Assembly (NCBI GenBank): GCA_016708305.1
Contig: JADJGB010000004.1
Coordinates: forward strand, 1 to 7,922
From: Sphingobacteriales bacterium
GTDB lineage: Bacteria > Bacteroidota > Bacteroidia > Chitinophagales > Chitinophagaceae
DNA: 7,922 bases
Reading direction: 5' to 3'
Below, in pieces: positions 6,785 to 7,922 of the stretch (position 1 is its first letter; every line of letters begins with the position of its first letter). Position numbers and translations under genes: made by a program. Below the pieces are notes generated by a model, which searched no databases, was not told the origin of the DNA, and worked only from the letters and a program-made list of their open reading frames with translations.

Positions 6785-7639
6785 TTACCCGAGGACGGCG
6801 CCCCTCTTCGTGCCGAGTAAGTCCAGTGGGCTCTTCGTTGAGGCGATGACTTTGTTGCTCACCTGGGTGTACCGGGCAGTAGTGCGAATCGACGCGTGGC
6901 CCAGCAGCACCTGAATGATGCGAGTGTCAGTGCCCGACTCGAGTAGGTGCGTGGCGAAGGCGTGCCGTAATGCGTGTGGCGTCACCCGCTTCTTCAACTT
7001 CACCGCCGTCGCTGCGCGCCCGAGGGCTTTGCGCACCGCATCGGGCGACAGCGGTTGCCCTTCCTTCGCCCCGGGGAAGAGCCAGCCCTCAGGCTTCACT
7101 TTCAGCCAGTACTGGCGCAGCGCTTCAAGCAGCCTGTCGCCCAACATCACGTGCCTGTCTTTGCCGCCTTTGCCCAGGCGCACGTGAATCATCTTGCGCT
7201 TGCCGTCGATGTCTTCCACTTTGAGCCGGCACGCCTCGCCGACGCGTAAGCCCGCACCATACGCCACCGTCAGTGCCATGGCCGGCACCAGCGATGGCAC
7301 TGCCTTGAGCAGCATCTCCACCTCGCTGCCGCTCAAGATGTCGGGTTGTCTGTGCGGCACCTGCGGCCACGCCAGCCGCTCGGCGATGTCGGCCCTGTTG
7401 AGCGTCACCCCATAGATGAACTTCAGGCCGGCGACGTTCATCTTCACCACCTCCGGCCCAGCACCTTTCATCAGCAGGTGGCCCAGGTACTCCTTGACCT
7501 CGTCGACCCCCAGTGCAGCAGGCGATTCCCCGTGGTATTTCGCGAAGTCGACGCAGCACCGTAGGTACTGTTGCTGCGTGCCCGTCGCGAGATTCTTTAA
7601 CTTCAAGTCCAACGTCATCTTGTTGTATAACGTTCCCAT
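6785..7639 (-). CDS. Tyrosine recombinase/integrase accompanying the IS91 transposase
   Basis: 284 residues. Catalytic residues of the phage-integrase family are all visible: Arg 132 in AYGAGLRVGEACRL, a Lys in LGKGGKDRHV (about 157-160), His-x-x-Arg in TPHALRHAFATHLL (222-225), His 248 in VLLGHASIRTT, and nucleophile Tyr 257 in ARYTQV. The first 90 residues form the core-binding SAM-like domain (LKNLATGTQQQYLRCCVDFAKYHG region). These enzymes cut and rejoin DNA through a 3'-phosphotyrosine link. The start is ATG 7639 because AAGGAG lies 6 bases upstream. A longer frame reaching 7762 lacks a ribosome binding site and would run through strong hairpins. The stop (6785-6787) is 4 bases before the transposase ATG, so the two form an operon. 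Its role in IS91 movement is not clear from sequence; resolving replication intermediates or circles is a guess. Confidence 0.93.
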   Translation of the reverse strand: MGTLYNKMTLDLKLKNLATGTQQQYLRCCVDFAKYHGESPAALGVDEVKEYLGHLLMKGAGPEVVKMNVAGLKFIYGVTLNRADIAERLAWPQVPHRQPDILSGSEVEMLLKAVPSLVPAMALTVAYGAGLRVGEACRLKVEDIDGKRKMIHVRLGKGGKDRHVMLGDRLLEALRQYWLKVKPEGWLFPGAKEGQPLSPDAVRKALGRAATAVKLKKRVTPHALRHAFATHLLESGTDTRIIQVLLGHASIRTTARYTQVSNKVIASTKSPLDLLGTKRGAVLG

Positions 7640-7645
7640 TGCTTG

Positions 7646-7651
7646 CTCCTT
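7646..7651 (-). promoter_or_regulatory. Shine-Dalgarno of the integrase gene
   Basis: AAGGAG on the minus strand, six bases before ATG 7639. It decides between this start and the longer open frame that begins at 7762. Confidence 0.8.
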
Positions 7652-7664
7652 GTGGTTGGTATTG

Positions 7665-7692
7665 CCGGGCGTCGGCGACAACCGGCGCCCGG
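7665..7692 (-). promoter_or_regulatory. Strong hairpin just upstream of the integrase
   Basis: CCGGGCGTCGG (7665-7675) and CCGGCGCCCGG (7682-7692) pair over 11 bases with one G-T type mismatch and a six-base loop. It lies 26 bases before the integrase start, with no T run after it on the minus strand, so it is not a typical Rho-independent terminator. It may be part of the IS91 terminus end, where hairpins define rolling-circle stops, or a leader structure limiting read-in from outside promoters. Confidence 0.55.
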
Positions 7693-7709
7693 TTCCACAA
7701 GGTTCAGCA

Positions 7710-7721
7710 GAGACGCGTCTC
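7710..7721. promoter_or_regulatory. 12-bp perfect palindrome flanked by GGTTC/GAACC
   Basis: GAGACGCGTCTC reads the same on both strands. It is bracketed by GGTTC (7701-7705) and its complement GAACC (7722-7726), with another GGTTC at 7691-7695. The symmetry fits a dimeric protein site, possibly for the integrase or a host factor, or part of the element's terminus. Confidence 0.4.
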
Positions 7722-7922
7722 GAACCCCTAACCCTCACGTAATCCCTGCTGTTGGGGCTCATTAGGGCAATGCATGCCTCGCCGTGAGGCGGCCCTGTCT
7801 CCTTGGCCAGACGGACTGCTCCGATGGTGAGCTAACCCAGCGGCTCAGTGTAGACACCACTGGCGACGCGAAACTGTCACCACCGGTTCATCTCTCCGCT
7901 GCCGTCAACTGCCGCCTAAGCG
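7722..7922. other. Non-coding right flank with small hairpins
   Basis: No gene seen on either strand. It contains GCCTC-gccgt-GAGGC (7776-7790, 5-bp stem) and TGAGC...GCTCA (7828-7832 with 7843-7847). The right end of the IS91 element probably lies here, but I could not place it. Confidence 0.4.

Larger units (their letters stand above)
5231..7790 (-). mobile_element. IS91-family rolling-circle element with tyrosine recombinase
   Basis: Two intact minus-strand genes, a tyrosine recombinase then an IS91-type transposase, sit between structured non-coding ends. IS91 elements lack inverted-repeat ends, move as single strands by rolling circle, and have an origin end downstream of the transposase and a terminus end upstream. 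Some members carry an integrase-like gene directly before the transposase, as here. Exact ends are not determined. The left limit is set at the first clean sequence before the inverted repeats at 5234-5347. The right limit is set after the last clear hairpin (7776-7790). I could not assign the flanking GAAC/CAAG-type target because the left junction falls in corrupted sequence. Confidence 0.65.

Noticed and set aside
7700..7740. tRNA 3' end (GGGGTTCGAGAC on the minus strand)
   Set aside because: It resembles a T-loop, but the flanking bases do not form a T-stem or an acceptor stem, and no cloverleaf can be drawn.
7640..7762. Longer integrase starting at 7762
   Set aside because: There is no ribosome binding site at the far start, the extra 41 residues resemble nothing in the family, and they would be encoded across a strong hairpin. 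AAGGAG supports ATG 7639.
7722..7840. Integron attC-like GTTAG core on the minus strand
   Set aside because: The GTTAGGG and GTTAGCT strings do not fit the GTTRRRY/RYYYAAC pair at correct spacing, and no cassette structure is present.
1..7922. CRISPR array or rRNA
   Set aside because: No regularly spaced repeats and no conserved rRNA segments were seen on either strand.

Overview
The window looks like accessory DNA from a high-GC bacterium, most likely a myxobacterium (Myxococcota). The case rests on a Hanks-type Ser/Thr kinase with the myxobacterial style HRDFKPSN catalytic loop and an N-terminal HxxxCxxC zinc-finger-like element, on GC-rich coding sequence, and on the mixture of IS families. 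The taxonomic call is inference from motifs, not from a marker gene.

Layout. (a) 1-2476, plus strand: three genes, each split across reading frames. They are the tail of a CopG-type antitoxin (3-279), an exported protein of unknown function (434-1344), and a Ser/Thr protein kinase (about 1350-2476). Their conserved motifs are well kept, but the reading frame changes repeatedly. (b) 2476-3523: an ISAzo13-family element with recognisable imperfect terminal inverted repeats. It has cut off the 3' part of the kinase. Its transposase (minus strand) has lost about 80 central residues, including the first catalytic Asp, so it is dead. (c) 3535-about 4890: about 1.36 kb made almost only of long runs of G and C, with roughly 15 A/T bases in total. 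The following 340 bases (4891-5230) grade back to ordinary sequence. This block has no credible gene and is most simply a sequencing or assembly failure. The long Pro/Gly/Arg/Ala open frames across it should not be annotated. (d) about 5231-7790: an intact IS91-family element on the minus strand. It has a tyrosine recombinase (6785-7639) followed after 4 bases by a Y2/HUH transposase (5539-6780). A folded, repeat-rich segment lies downstream of the transposase (5234-5347) and strong hairpin/palindrome sequences lie upstream of the integrase (7665-7790). (e) 7791-7922: no gene seen.

How it fits together: a plausible history is a kinase locus with an upstream exported-protein gene, hit by ISAzo13 (since decayed by internal deletion), with an IS91-type rolling-circle element next to it. 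The left half carries many frame breaks and the right half none. Either the left half is decayed, or its sequence quality falls off toward the G/C block. The absence of in-frame stops along the motif-guided reading path favours quality problems for at least part of it. No CRISPR array, rRNA, tRNA or clearly new multi-gene system was found.
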